This document shows, in pieces, positions 26,294-35,046 of a DNA stretch of 64,000 bases (position 1 is the first letter of the stretch; each line of letters opens with the position of its first letter). The notes under the pieces are model-generated. The model made no database searches and was not told the DNA's origin. It worked only from the letters and a program-made list of their open reading frames with translations. Source of the DNA: Bacillota bacterium. GTDB taxonomy: Bacteria > Bacillota > Clostridia > Lachnospirales > Lachnospiraceae. The position numbers and the translations under genes are program-made. Location of the stretch: positions 27,689 through 91,688 of the forward strand of contig JAEZGY010000028.1 of NCBI GenBank assembly GCA_023416695.1, written 5' to 3'.

Positions 26294-26668
26294 ATGAAAA
26301 AAGTAATAATATTAATAATTATTTCTTTATTTATTTCTATATTTAGTATCAGTTGCTCCTCTAATAAAGATTATATGAAAATAGCCAAGCAACTATACAA
26401 TGAGGATTCTCATGTAGATTTTATTATTGTAAATGATACTGTGTACATAAATGCAGCAAAAATAGACTGGGTAATGAAGGAAACACTAACCAAGAGTTTT
26501 AAACTCGGCGAAATTAAGAGAAGCCATATTACTTCAAATTATGGTGATTTTGATGCAACTGTTTCTTCTGTAGGAACAGTAATTTATGAAACAATAGAGA
26601 GTGATGAGATTCTATTACTTGAAAGCCACGGAGTATCTACCCCCTATTTGAGTTATGTAGAGGGTTAA
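26294..26668 (+). CDS. Small lipoprotein of unknown function
   Basis: 124 residues. A lipoprotein signal peptide with the lipobox Ser-Ile-Ser-Cys at residues 18-21 is followed by about 100 residues predicted as mixed alpha/beta (DSHVDFIIVNDTVYINAAKI, then GDFDATVSSVGTVIYE). It has an AAAGGGG ribosome site 8 bases before ATG. It should be anchored outside the membrane. It lies just after the broken exported-protein gene. I do not recognise the family. Confidence 0.75.
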   Translation: MKKVIILIIISLFISIFSISCSSNKDYMKIAKQLYNEDSHVDFIIVNDTVYINAAKIDWVMKETLTKSFKLGEIKRSHITSNYGDFDATVSSVGTVIYETIESDEILLLESHGVSTPYLSYVEG

Positions 26669-26700
26669 TTAAACTTACTTTTTTGTATTTACTAGGAAGG

Positions 26701-26892
26701 TTGGAGGTTTTAAATAATTCTATGTTGCAAGACGAATATGCTATCTTGATTCGTGTTAGATATACATAGCATATCGAAATGGAGAATGGGTGGGAGAAAG
26801 AGACTTCTTCTTATTCACCAATTAAGGCAGTCGCAGTTGATACCTATGATACGTATTTACCACCAAACATAAACGTTTTGGATCTTCTATAA
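26701..26892 (+). pseudogene. Degraded reading frame with one in-frame stop
   Basis: The frame gives SMLQDEYAILIRVRYT, a TAG at 26767-26769, and then HIEMENGWEKETSSYSPIKA and VAVDTYDTYLPPNINVLDLL to TAA at 26890. The composition looks protein-like and there is no strong ribosome site. It may be the wreck of a third small gene of this patch, or chance. Confidence 0.3.
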
Positions 26893-26919
26893 TCACAGAT
26901 TATATAGATAAGAAATAAA

Positions 26920-26950
26920 GCCTGCTGATAAAACATCAACAGGCATTTTT
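26920..26950. terminator. Terminator upstream of the DUF2935 gene end
   Basis: GCCTG-TGAT / ATCA-CAGGC followed by ATTTTT. It is convergent between the small lipoprotein patch and the DUF2935 gene. Confidence 0.75.
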
Positions 26951-26951
26951 A

Positions 26952-27872
26952 TTATCTATAAAAACTTTTCAATAATCTAAGAAAATGACTTGCTTCACGT
27001 AATGTGTGATCCCCCAGTAATGGAATAATAATAGATTTCACTTTGCAATCTATTAATCCCTTAGTTCCTTGCTCCTTAAAATCGCGAATCTCTTTCGTTG
27101 CAACTAAACTATCCTCTGTTACCCTTTTAGCTTCATATGTATGATCCATAGCGGCCTTGGCTTCCTTAGTCAAATGTTCAAATTCATTGGCAAAGTTATT
27201 AGCTGTCATTATCAATTCTTTTTCTGTTGGATCAAGTAAACCACGAATAAACTCTGCATGTTCCTCCATAATTCTATTCCAAAACATTTCTTGGGACAAG
27301 GCTTCCTGTTCAATATCGAATTTCTCTCCACTTTGTAAAGCCTGAATCATACTTAAGTATAGTTTAGCCTCCCGAAGAATATGGTCAATAAGTAATGGAT
27401 AATTTACAGTAAACATTTTACACGATAAAACATTCGATAATACTACGGATTTAAATTTTATCAGAGCAGATACTAATTCAATAGCTCTTTCATTTATGTC
27501 ATATACCATTTGTTCTACGTTCTTTGTTATGGTATTATTTCTTGCTCCTCCTAATTCCATCTCTGTTTTAGTTATTTCTAGAGGAATTTGAATATCAGTA
27601 TAATATACTGAAGCCATTTCTGCATTTAGTGTGTATGGGGTGAATACTTCACCTGAATTAAGTACATCTTGACCTACTATCCCATCTGAAATAGAGACTA
27701 CACTTTGTAATAGTTTATCAAATTCTTTACGAAACGTATCCGCCTCTTTTGTATAACTACTGTCTCTAGGAGTGAATCCAAGCTCCAAAAAGAAGGAGTG
27801 TTCTTTCATAATTCTTCCAAAGAACAAATGTAACTCTAGAGACTGCCTTGCGTATTCAGTATTTGAAAACAT
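26952..27872 (-). CDS. DUF2935-family helical protein
   Basis: 306 residues from ATG 27872, directly after GGAGGTTGTAT. All-helical, with two similar halves: FFGRIMKEHSFFLELGF matches FWNRIMEEHAEFIRGLL, and DHILREAKLYLSMIQ matches DHTLREASHFLRLLK at the end of each half. The paired Glu/His positions suggest four-helix bundles that bind metal, which is the structural view of DUF2935. It is found mainly in spore-forming Firmicutes and its role is not established. There is no signal peptide. It is monocistronic. Confidence 0.85.
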   Translation of the reverse strand: MFSNTEYARQSLELHLFFGRIMKEHSFFLELGFTPRDSSYTKEADTFRKEFDKLLQSVVSISDGIVGQDVLNSGEVFTPYTLNAEMASVYYTDIQIPLEITKTEMELGGARNNTITKNVEQMVYDINERAIELVSALIKFKSVVLSNVLSCKMFTVNYPLLIDHILREAKLYLSMIQALQSGEKFDIEQEALSQEMFWNRIMEEHAEFIRGLLDPTEKELIMTANNFANEFEHLTKEAKAAMDHTYEAKRVTEDSLVATKEIRDFKEQGTKGLIDCKVKSIIIPLLGDHTLREASHFLRLLKSFYR

Positions 27873-27967
27873 ATACAACCTCCATAATATCACTTCAAAT
27901 TAATATATGTTTTATCAGATTACTTATGTGTTTTATTTTCATGCAAAAAATAAAAGAAGATAACAAT

Positions 27968-27997
27968 AAAAAAGACAACTCCTTCTATAGAGCTGCC
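27968..27997 (-). terminator. Terminator of the polyamine operon
   Basis: On the minus strand, GGCAGCTC pairs with GAGTTGTC (two G-U pairs) and is followed by TTTTTT. It lies just past the decarboxylase gene. Confidence 0.75.
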
Positions 27998-28006
27998 TTT
28001 TAAAAT

Positions 28007-29167
28007 TTATGATAGTCGATCTTTAAAGTCTTGATAACCAAATTCCTTAATTAAGGTAATACAATCATTTTCTAATACACCAATACTAGGAAGAGGCATT
28101 CCATTAAAGGTATTATTCTTAACCATACTGTAAATGGCCATATCACAGAAAATCACTCTGTCCCCAGCTTTTAACGGTTTATCAAAGGAATAATCTCCAA
28201 TAACATCTCCTGCAAGACAGGTTGGTCCAGCGAAACGATAAGTATAAGGCTTCTCCTTAGGGCCAGCACCACCAATCACAAGAGGACGGTAAGGCATCTC
28301 CAATACATCTGGCATATGACAGGCTGCAGAAGTATCAAGAATAGCAATCTCCATGCCATTCTTCATAACATCCAGTACGGTAGATACTAGGTAACCCGCA
28401 TTTAAAGCAACCGCTTCACCTGGCTCTAAATATACAGTTAGACCATAGGTATCCTGTATGTGTTTGATGCAGGCTAGTAGTGTCTCTACATCATAATCCT
28501 CTCTTGTTATGTGGTGACCTCCTCCAAAGTTAAGCCACTTAATATAGGAGAATAAGTGTCCAAACTTCTCTTCCACTACTTTTAGTGTTCTAGCAAGTAC
28601 ATCTGCTCCTTGTTCACACATTGTATGAAAGTGTAAGCCTTCAATTCCTCCCTCTACCCCTAGTATTAACTCGCCCTCTAATATAGCCTCTTCTAAGACT
28701 TTTAAGGTGGTTCCTAATCTAGAGTTAGTAAAGCAGGGATTATAAATATCTGTCTCTATCTCTGAATATTCAGGATTGATGCGAAGTCCAAAACTAGGCT
28801 TCTTTCCTTTCTGCTTTGTAATAAGAGGTTTATACTTACTCCACTGCTTTGGCGTATTAAAGACCATATGGTCACAGAAGCTAAGAAGCTCTTTTACATC
28901 CTCTTCCTTATAAGCAGGAGCATAGACATGAACCTCTTTCCCTTTCATTTCTTCAAACCCAAGTCTTGCCTCATAAAGGCCACTTGCAGTGGTTCCAGAA
29001 AGATACCTGCCAATCTCAGGATAAAGAGAAAACATAGAAAATGCTTTTTGTGCAAGTAGTATTTTTGCCCCTGTTTCATTTTGAATCTGTTGTAGTAAGG
29101 ACAAATTCTGTCTTAGTTTCTCCTTATCAACAACGTAACAAGGTGTTGATATATTAAATATGTTCAT
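28007..29167 (-). CDS. nspC: Carboxynorspermidine/carboxyspermidine decarboxylase
   Basis: 386 residues, an alanine-racemase-fold PLP enzyme. The PLP lysine is in AKILLAQKAFSMFS near residue 41. HFHTMCEQ, NFGGGHHITREDY and YLEPGEAVALNAG build the site. CHMPDVLEMPYRP and TCLAGDVIGDY carry the dimer-interface substrate residues. It decarboxylates carboxyspermidine (or carboxynorspermidine) to the triamine. It is the last gene of the polyamine operon, 15 bases after the dehydrogenase gene that makes its substrate. Confidence 0.95.
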   Translation of the reverse strand: MNIFNISTPCYVVDKEKLRQNLSLLQQIQNETGAKILLAQKAFSMFSLYPEIGRYLSGTTASGLYEARLGFEEMKGKEVHVYAPAYKEEDVKELLSFCDHMVFNTPKQWSKYKPLITKQKGKKPSFGLRINPEYSEIETDIYNPCFTNSRLGTTLKVLEEAILEGELILGVEGGIEGLHFHTMCEQGADVLARTLKVVEEKFGHLFSYIKWLNFGGGHHITREDYDVETLLACIKHIQDTYGLTVYLEPGEAVALNAGYLVSTVLDVMKNGMEIAILDTSAACHMPDVLEMPYRPLVIGGAGPKEKPYTYRFAGPTCLAGDVIGDYSFDKPLKAGDRVIFCDMAIYSMVKNNTFNGMPLPSIGVLENDCITLIKEFGYQDFKDRLS

Positions 29168-29182
29168 GAATTACGCTCTCCC

Positions 29183-30382
29183 CTAATCTACTAAAACAGG
29201 GTTAAAGTCTTCTATCCATGGAAGTCCCCATTTATTTAATGCATCCATAAATGGATCTGGATCAAACTCTTCTACATTATAAACCCCTGGTTTATTCCAA
29301 ACCCCAGTCATTACAAGCATTGCACCAATCATTGCAGGAACACCTGTAGTATAAGATATTGCTTGAGAACCAACTTCTTTGTAACACTCCTGATGATCAC
29401 ACACATTGTATACATAGTAAGTCTTCTCTTTACCATCCTTGATTCCCTTAAAGATACAGCCAATATTGGTCTTTCCTACTGTACGAGGACCAAGACTAGA
29501 TGGATCTGGTAACACTGCCTTTAAAAATTGCAATGGTACAATCTGCTTGCCTTCAAATTCAATTGGCTCAATGGAGGTCATACCTACATTTTCTAAGCAT
29601 TTTAAATGGGTCAGATAGCTTTGTCCAAAGGTCATAAAGAAACGAATCCGTTTAATTCCCTTGATATTCTTACCTAGCGACTCTAATTCCTCATGGTGAA
29701 GTAGGTACATATCCTTTTCCCCTACTTGGTCAAAATGGTAAACTCTTTTGATTTCCATAGGTTCTGTTTCTACCCACTCTCCATTCTCCCAGTAGCTGCC
29801 CTTAGCGCTAACCTCTCGAATATTAATCTCAGGATTAAAGTTAGTAGCAAATGGATATCCATGATCTCCGCCGTTACAGTCAAGGATATCTATTTCATGA
29901 ATTTCATCAAAATAATGCTTACTAGCATAAGCGGAAAACACACCTGTAACACCTGGATCAAAGCCACAACCAAGTAGTGCCATAATTCCAGCCTTTTCAA
30001 ACCGTTCTTTATATGCCCATTGCCAACTATACTCAAACTTTGCTGTATCTAGAGGTTCATAGTTAGCAGTATCCATATAATTTGTCTTAGTCTCAAGACA
30101 TGCATCCATAATGGTTAAATCTTGATAAGGAAGGGCAACATTAATAACAATATCAGGCTTATAGTCACTTATTAAGGCAACTAATTCTGGCACCTTATCT
30201 GCATCTACCTGAGCAGTAGTAATCTTTGTTTTTGCATTTTTGCAGCTTTCTGCTAAAGTATCACATTTTGACTTTGTTCTACTTGCAATGCAAATCTCCT
30301 CAAATACACTATCATTTTGACAACATTTATGTACAACAACACTGGCAACTCCTCCAGCACCAATAATTAACGCTCTACCCAT
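29183..30382 (-). CDS. Carboxynorspermidine/carboxyspermidine dehydrogenase
   Basis: 399 residues of the saccharopine-dehydrogenase family. The Rossmann start is RALIIGAGGVASVVVHKC. Later landmarks are ALLGCGFDPGVTGVFSAYA and DCNGGDHGYPFATNFNPEIN. It joins aspartate beta-semialdehyde to putrescine (or another diamine) reductively, making the carboxy-triamine. It is one base after speB and followed by the decarboxylase gene, so route and order agree. Whether the amine is putrescine, agmatine or diaminopropane cannot be read from sequence; agmatinase next door favours putrescine. Confidence 0.94.
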   Translation of the reverse strand: MGRALIIGAGGVASVVVHKCCQNDSVFEEICIASRTKSKCDTLAESCKNAKTKITTAQVDADKVPELVALISDYKPDIVINVALPYQDLTIMDACLETKTNYMDTANYEPLDTAKFEYSWQWAYKERFEKAGIMALLGCGFDPGVTGVFSAYASKHYFDEIHEIDILDCNGGDHGYPFATNFNPEINIREVSAKGSYWENGEWVETEPMEIKRVYHFDQVGEKDMYLLHHEELESLGKNIKGIKRIRFFMTFGQSYLTHLKCLENVGMTSIEPIEFEGKQIVPLQFLKAVLPDPSSLGPRTVGKTNIGCIFKGIKDGKEKTYYVYNVCDHQECYKEVGSQAISYTTGVPAMIGAMLVMTGVWNKPGVYNVEEFDPDPFMDALNKWGLPWIEDFNPVLVD

Positions 30383-30383
30383 T

Positions 30384-31238
30384 TCATTTCCCTCCTACGT
30401 ATAGTAATAACTCTCTTATAATCTTACAAGCAACTGCTGTGGAAACACCACTTTGATCATACACAGGGGATAACTCTGTCACATCTAAGCCAACAATATT
30501 ACAGTTAGCCACAAGCTTTAATGCTTCCAATAGTTGATGAAAGCTTACCCCTCCTGCTTCAGGGGTTCCTGTTCCCGGAAAAGTAGACGGATCTAGTACA
30601 TCTAAATCCAAAGTAAAATACACTGGTTTATTCTTTAGTCTCTCTACTGTTTCCTTAAGACCTCCAAAATCAAATAACTGAGTACTTACATGTTCTTTCC
30701 CCCATCTAAATTCTTCCCTATCACCACTACGAATCCCAAATTGATAGATTCTATGATCTCCTACAAGCTCATGACAACGCCTCATCACACAAGCATGAGA
30801 CAAAGCTTCTCCTAAGTAATCCTCTCGTAAATCTGCATGTGCATCAAAGTGAATGATATCTAGCTCTGGATACTTACTAGCAACAGCAGTTACGGCACCT
30901 AAGGTAACGAGATGCTCTCCACCAACCATAAATGGAATTTTATGATCTCCCAATACCACCTCAGTAAAAGCAGTAATCTCCTGAAGAGGACGTGTTGGAC
31001 CACCAAATGGAAGTTCTAATTCTCCAGCATCAAAGAAATTGTAATCTGTCAGATCCTTATCCTGATATACGCTATAGGTCTCTATTCCATAGCTTTCGTT
31101 TCTAATCGCCTGGCCTGCAAATCTTGTGCCAGGACGATAGGAAGTTGTACCGTCATAGCCTGCCCCAAAGAGTACCACCTTACTACTCTCATACTCCCCA
31201 TCACAGCCTATAAACGTTTGTATATTTTTCTCTATCAT
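30384..31238 (-). CDS. speB: Agmatinase (ureohydrolase family)
   Basis: 284 residues. The binuclear manganese ligands of ureohydrolases are visible: GGEHLVTLG, DIIHFDAHADLR near 135, and LDLDVLDPSTFPGTGTPE near 212. It converts agmatine to putrescine and urea. A related activity, hydrolysis of aminopropylagmatine, occurs in some bacteria and cannot be excluded, because a spermidine-synthase gene overlaps its start by four bases. Confidence 0.94.
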   Translation of the reverse strand: MIEKNIQTFIGCDGEYESSKVVLFGAGYDGTTSYRPGTRFAGQAIRNESYGIETYSVYQDKDLTDYNFFDAGELELPFGGPTRPLQEITAFTEVVLGDHKIPFMVGGEHLVTLGAVTAVASKYPELDIIHFDAHADLREDYLGEALSHACVMRRCHELVGDHRIYQFGIRSGDREEFRWGKEHVSTQLFDFGGLKETVERLKNKPVYFTLDLDVLDPSTFPGTGTPEAGGVSFHQLLEALKLVANCNIVGLDVTELSPVYDQSGVSTAVACKIIRELLLYVGGK

Positions 31239-32080
31239 AGCTCCAATAGCTCCTTTACGTAATTAGGCAGATAAAAGGCACCTTTATGTAAATCTGTATT
31301 ATAATATCTAGTCTTAATTGCAAGTTCATTCCACTTATCCGCATCCAAGTCCGCTATTGGGTCATATCGTTTTGAGGCAAAACCAAATAACCAATGTCCA
31401 GATGGATAGGATGGGATATGACACTGATACACTGTACTATAAGTAAATGCGGACTTAATATGCTTATGTGCCAATTGTACACTTCTTGCATGTTGTTTAT
31501 AATATGGGCTCTCGTGCTGGTTGATTAGAACTCCATCTTCCTTAAGAGCCTTCCAGCAGATTCCATAGAACTCTTTTGTAAATAATCCTTCTGCTGGTCC
31601 ATAAGGATCGGAGCAGTCTACAATGATTAAGTCATATTCATCATATACTCCACGAACAAAGCGAATGCCCTCTTCAAAATAAATATGAACTCGTTCATCC
31701 TTAAGTTTACAAGAGGTCTCTGGAAAGTAATTCATACAAACGTTGACTACTTCCTCATCCATCTCTACCACATCAATTCGTTCTATGCTTTTATATTTCA
31801 CCAGTTCCCTGACAGAGCCTCCATCACCACCACCGATTACTAATACCTTTCGAACTTCCGAATGAACGGCCATAGGAACATGGACGGCCATCTCATGATA
31901 GATAAATTCATCTCGTTCAGTAATCATCAATTCTCCATCTAAAACAAGAACCTTACCATAGTCGTATGTCTTCAGTAAATCTATCTTCTGATAATAGCTT
32001 TCCTTAGTTACGATCTGTTGCTCCACCTTCATGGAAAAATGAACATTATCTGTATGTTGATCTGTATACCACAGTTCCAT
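31235..32080 (-). CDS. speE: Spermidine synthase-family aminopropyltransferase
   Basis: 281 residues from ATG 32080, which overlaps the speA stop (TAATG) and has GGAGG upstream. Motifs: MELWYTDQHTDNVHFSMKV, LDGELMITERDEFIYHEM, the SAM-site VLVIGGGDGGSVREL and VDCSDPYGPAEGLF. It transfers aminopropyl from decarboxylated SAM to a diamine. No speD (SAM decarboxylase) gene is in the window, so its donor must come from elsewhere, or the enzyme has another role. Being in the same operon as a complete carboxyspermidine route is notable. Confidence 0.93.
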   Translation of the reverse strand: MELWYTDQHTDNVHFSMKVEQQIVTKESYYQKIDLLKTYDYGKVLVLDGELMITERDEFIYHEMAVHVPMAVHSEVRKVLVIGGGDGGSVRELVKYKSIERIDVVEMDEEVVNVCMNYFPETSCKLKDERVHIYFEEGIRFVRGVYDEYDLIIVDCSDPYGPAEGLFTKEFYGICWKALKEDGVLINQHESPYYKQHARSVQLAHKHIKSAFTYSTVYQCHIPSYPSGHWLFGFASKRYDPIADLDADKWNELAIKTRYYNTDLHKGAFYLPNYVKELLEL

Positions 32081-33534
32081 TAACTTTCCTCCAGTACATT
32101 TATATATTCCATGCTCATATCCTCTGTACCTGTCATAAAACAACCCTTTTCCTTAGCATAATGGATATAGCTTAAGATATCTGTTGTAATTCTCTCACCT
32201 GGTGCAAGGATTGGAATTCCAGGCGGATAACACATAACGAATTCACCACAGATTCTGCCTTGACTCTCCATCAAAGGCATCGAGAGCTTCTTCCCGTAAA
32301 ATGCCTCTTGTGGTCCTTTTACAATTTGTGGATTAATATATTCATGATCAAATAAACCAGCCTTATCTCTTTGATATAGTCGTTTGATTTCAGATAAAGC
32401 AGCAATTAAACGTTCTATCTCCAGGTTTCGATCCCCAGAGGACACAATGGCAAGAATATTACCAATATCCCCAAACTCAATCTGAATTCCATATTCATCT
32501 CGTAGTAAGTCATAAACCTCAATTCCAGCCAAGCCAATATCTCTTGTATGAATAGACAGCTTTGTCTTATCAAAGGCAAATACCGTATCCCCATCCACTA
32601 ACTCATCAGAAAAGGCATAATAGCCACCTAACTTATTGATCTCGTCTCTTGCATAATTAGAGAAATCTAAAGTTTTCTGAAATAACTCTTTTCCATGGAG
32701 ACTTAAATTTCTCCTAGCAATATCTAAGGAGGACAACAGAAGGTAGGAAGCAGACGTGGTCTGAGTAAGATTAATTACCTGTCTTACATAGTCCCCATTT
32801 ACAGTATCCCTTGTCAACAATAAGGAACTTTGGGTGAGAGATCCACCGGTTTTATGCATACTGACCGCTGCCATATCAGCACCAGCTTCCATAGCAGAGA
32901 TTGGCATACCTTCTCCAAAATAAAAGTGGGTTCCATGGGCCTCATCTACTAACACTAATATATTATGAGCATGTGCAAAGTCAACAATTGCTTGTAAATC
33001 CGAACAAATCCCATAGTAGGTAGGATTATTCACTAAGATTGCCTTTGCATCAGGATTTTCTAAAATAGTCTGTTTTACATGTTCAAAGGACATTCCCAAA
33101 GGGATTCCTAAGTGCTTATTAATCCCCGGATTGACATATATGGGTAGTGCACCATTGACGACTAATGCATTAATCGCAGACCTATGTACATTTCTAGGCA
33201 TGATTACCTTGTCACCTGCCTTACAGGCAGACATAATCATAGCTTGCACAGCTGCTGTTGTACCATTAACAATAAAAAACGCTTCATCTGCATGAAAGGC
33301 TTCTGCTGCAAGATCTTGAGCATCTCTTATTACGGAAGATGGATGACATAAATTGTCTAACGGTTTCATCGAATTCATATCCAGCTTTACACAAGTGTCA
33401 CCAAGGAAATTCTTTAAGTCCTTATTCCCCCGTCCACCTTTATGCCCTGGTACATCAAAATGAACAAGACGATTGAGCTTTTGCTCCTCTAATGCCTTTG
33501 AGATAGGCAAATCATATTGATTCAATGCATTCAT
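32080..33534 (-). CDS. speA: Arginine decarboxylase, aminotransferase-fold (Orn/Lys/Arg decarboxylase)
   Basis: About 484 residues from ATG 33534, six bases after AGAGGTG; an upstream ATG at 33576 lacks a ribosome site. PLP lysine in AAVSMHKTGGSLTQSS; also DVPGHKGGRGN near the start, DEAHGTHFYFGEG, and CYPPGIPILAPGE near the C-terminus. This is the short form without the N-terminal wing domain, typical for biosynthetic Firmicute SpeA. It makes agmatine from arginine. Lysine or ornithine as substrate is possible, but the agmatinase in the operon argues for arginine. Confidence 0.92.
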   Translation of the reverse strand: MNALNQYDLPISKALEEQKLNRLVHFDVPGHKGGRGNKDLKNFLGDTCVKLDMNSMKPLDNLCHPSSVIRDAQDLAAEAFHADEAFFIVNGTTAAVQAMIMSACKAGDKVIMPRNVHRSAINALVVNGALPIYVNPGINKHLGIPLGMSFEHVKQTILENPDAKAILVNNPTYYGICSDLQAIVDFAHAHNILVLVDEAHGTHFYFGEGMPISAMEAGADMAAVSMHKTGGSLTQSSLLLTRDTVNGDYVRQVINLTQTTSASYLLLSSLDIARRNLSLHGKELFQKTLDFSNYARDEINKLGGYYAFSDELVDGDTVFAFDKTKLSIHTRDIGLAGIEVYDLLRDEYGIQIEFGDIGNILAIVSSGDRNLEIERLIAALSEIKRLYQRDKAGLFDHEYINPQIVKGPQEAFYGKKLSMPLMESQGRICGEFVMCYPPGIPILAPGERITTDILSYIHYAKEKGCFMTGTEDMSMEYINVLEES

Positions 33535-33597
33535 CGTGTACACCTCTTTATCGGTAGATTTATCTAATTCTGTCATATAAATCCAACAGTAAGAACG

Positions 33598-33626
33598 ATT
33601 ATATAGTATATATAATCAAATTGCAA
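33598..33626 (-). promoter_or_regulatory. Sigma-A promoter of the polyamine operon
   Basis: On the minus strand, TTGCAA (33626-33621), 17 bases, TATAAT (33603-33598). The leader is about 60 bases. Between 33627 and 33840 the sequence is AT-rich and I see no gene. Confidence 0.75.
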
Positions 33627-33843
33627 TAGTAATATTAAATTTTTTGTTTAGTATTAGTGTTACTTTTAGGCGTATTTTATTTATTTCTAATTAAAAAAAT
33701 ACATAGAACCCTTATAAATCAAGACATAAGTATTACTTATTTTTGAAGAAATATTTTTTGATTATTTTCTAAATTACTTGATTAACCTCATTTATAGAAC
33801 AATTTAGTTATATAATAAGGTATTCTTGTTTAGGATTACATAA

Positions 33844-33873
33844 AAAGTCGAAGTAGAATACTACTCCGACTTT
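33844..33873. terminator. Terminator after the zinc-ribbon gene
   Basis: AAGTCG-AGTAG pairs with CTACT-CGACTT. The A-run on its left becomes a U-run for the minus-strand gene. Confidence 0.75.
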
Positions 33874-33898
33874 CCCTCGTTCTTCATATTCACTTACA

Positions 33899-34120
33899 TT
33901 ACTTTTTTCTATAAAACTCTTCCACGATATGAATATCTTCTTTATCTATCCACTCCTCGGAAAAACCACAATCACAGCACAAATATCTATGTACATTCAC
34001 CGAATTAAAAATCGACAATCCTGTTCGTACGTTATTGCCTGCACCATAAGCGCCTGTATATCCTTCTATCCTTAAAATATGAATGCTACCGCACTTCGGA
34101 CATTGATTTGTATCTTTCAT
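33899..34120 (-). CDS. Small zinc-ribbon protein
   Basis: 73 residues with two Cys pairs, CPKC near residue 8 and CCDCG near residue 48, in the layout of a zinc ribbon. Between them lies a Gly-rich stretch (GYTGAYGAGNNVRTGLS). No other domain. Such proteins may bind nucleic acid or serve as metal-binding accessory proteins; no function can be assigned. It is divergent from the SDR gene. Confidence 0.75.
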   Translation of the reverse strand: MKDTNQCPKCGSIHILRIEGYTGAYGAGNNVRTGLSIFNSVNVHRYLCCDCGFSEEWIDKEDIHIVEEFYRKK

Positions 34121-34224
34121 AAAGCACCTCCACTCAAAAAAATTCTGTAATTATATATATGTATGCTGCTTTTCTTAAAATATGCTATACTAATATAAAA
34201 ATATTTAGAGAAGAGGTATAAAAG

Positions 34225-34980
34225 ATGTATGCATTAGTGACAGGGGCAAGTAGTGGCATAGGAAAAGCTCTGGCAAAAGAGCTAGCTGGTATCGGATATG
34301 ACTTAATCCTAGTAGCAAGACGTAAAGACAGAATGATAAAGTTAAAAGAGGAATTGCAAAAAGACTACCCTTGTACATGCCTTTGTGTGGAATGTGATTT
34401 AAGTGATTCTAACAATTGCATCTCGTTATTTCATAAGGTTAAACACTACCCTATTAAAGTAGTAATCAATAATGCTGGTTTCGGTAAGACCGGAGATTAC
34501 TCCTCTACTAAATTAGAGGATGAGCTTGCTATGGTTAAAACAAACATACAAGCTGTCCATATATTAACGAAGTTATTTGCGAATCATATGAAGAAAGGTA
34601 TTATTCTAAACGTAGCAAGTATTGCTGCCTTTTACCCAATCCCAATGATGTCTTCTTATGGAGCCACAAAGAGCTATGTCTTAAATTACAGTCGTGCAAT
34701 CAATTATGAGCTTAAAAAACAAAAGAAGCCTGTGAAAGTATGTGTTCTTTGTCCGGGACCTGTTGATACTGAGTTTAATCAGGTAGCCGGGGCTGACTTC
34801 TCCTTAAAGTCTATGTCTCCAAGTAAATGTGCCAAAATCGCTATTGCTGGAATGAGAAAAGGAAAAGAAGTAATTCTACCTGGAATAACCACCAAATGTA
34901 TGGGGTATCTATCCCATATAGTACCATCCTTTCTTTCCCTTCCTGTAGAATATGCTATTCAGACCAAAAAGATGAAATAA
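34225..34980 (+). CDS. Short-chain dehydrogenase/reductase
   Basis: 251 residues of the classical SDR type. Cofactor motif TGASSGIGKALAKEL at residues 6-20, NNAGFG near 86, catalytic Ser plus YGATK (Tyr and Lys) near 150. An Arg pair follows the second strand (VARRKDR), which suggests NADP preference. It resembles the YqjQ/DltE-type SDRs of unknown substrate. It is monocistronic, with AGAGGT before ATG, and ends at a strong hairpin. Confidence 0.9.
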   Translation: MYALVTGASSGIGKALAKELAGIGYDLILVARRKDRMIKLKEELQKDYPCTCLCVECDLSDSNNCISLFHKVKHYPIKVVINNAGFGKTGDYSSTKLEDELAMVKTNIQAVHILTKLFANHMKKGIILNVASIAAFYPIPMMSSYGATKSYVLNYSRAINYELKKQKKPVKVCVLCPGPVDTEFNQVAGADFSLKSMSPSKCAKIAIAGMRKGKEVILPGITTKCMGYLSHIVPSFLSLPVEYAIQTKKMK

Positions 34981-34996
34981 TTACTTTTACTAAAAA

Positions 34997-35027
34997 GGGC
35001 TTGAGATAGTTAATCTATCTCAAGCCC
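34997..35027. terminator. Bidirectional terminator, SDR gene / gdhA
   Basis: Perfect 13-base arms GGGCTTGAGATAG and CTATCTCAAGCCC with a 5-base loop, plus an A-run on the left serving gdhA. Confidence 0.92.
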
Positions 35028-35046
35028 TTATCTTTATTCTATAAAA

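Noticed and set aside
26722..26769. A 15-codon leader peptide before the TAG at 26767.
   Set aside because: The GGAGG at 26703 is 14 bases away, too far for a good start, and there is no regulatory hairpin or downstream gene to control.
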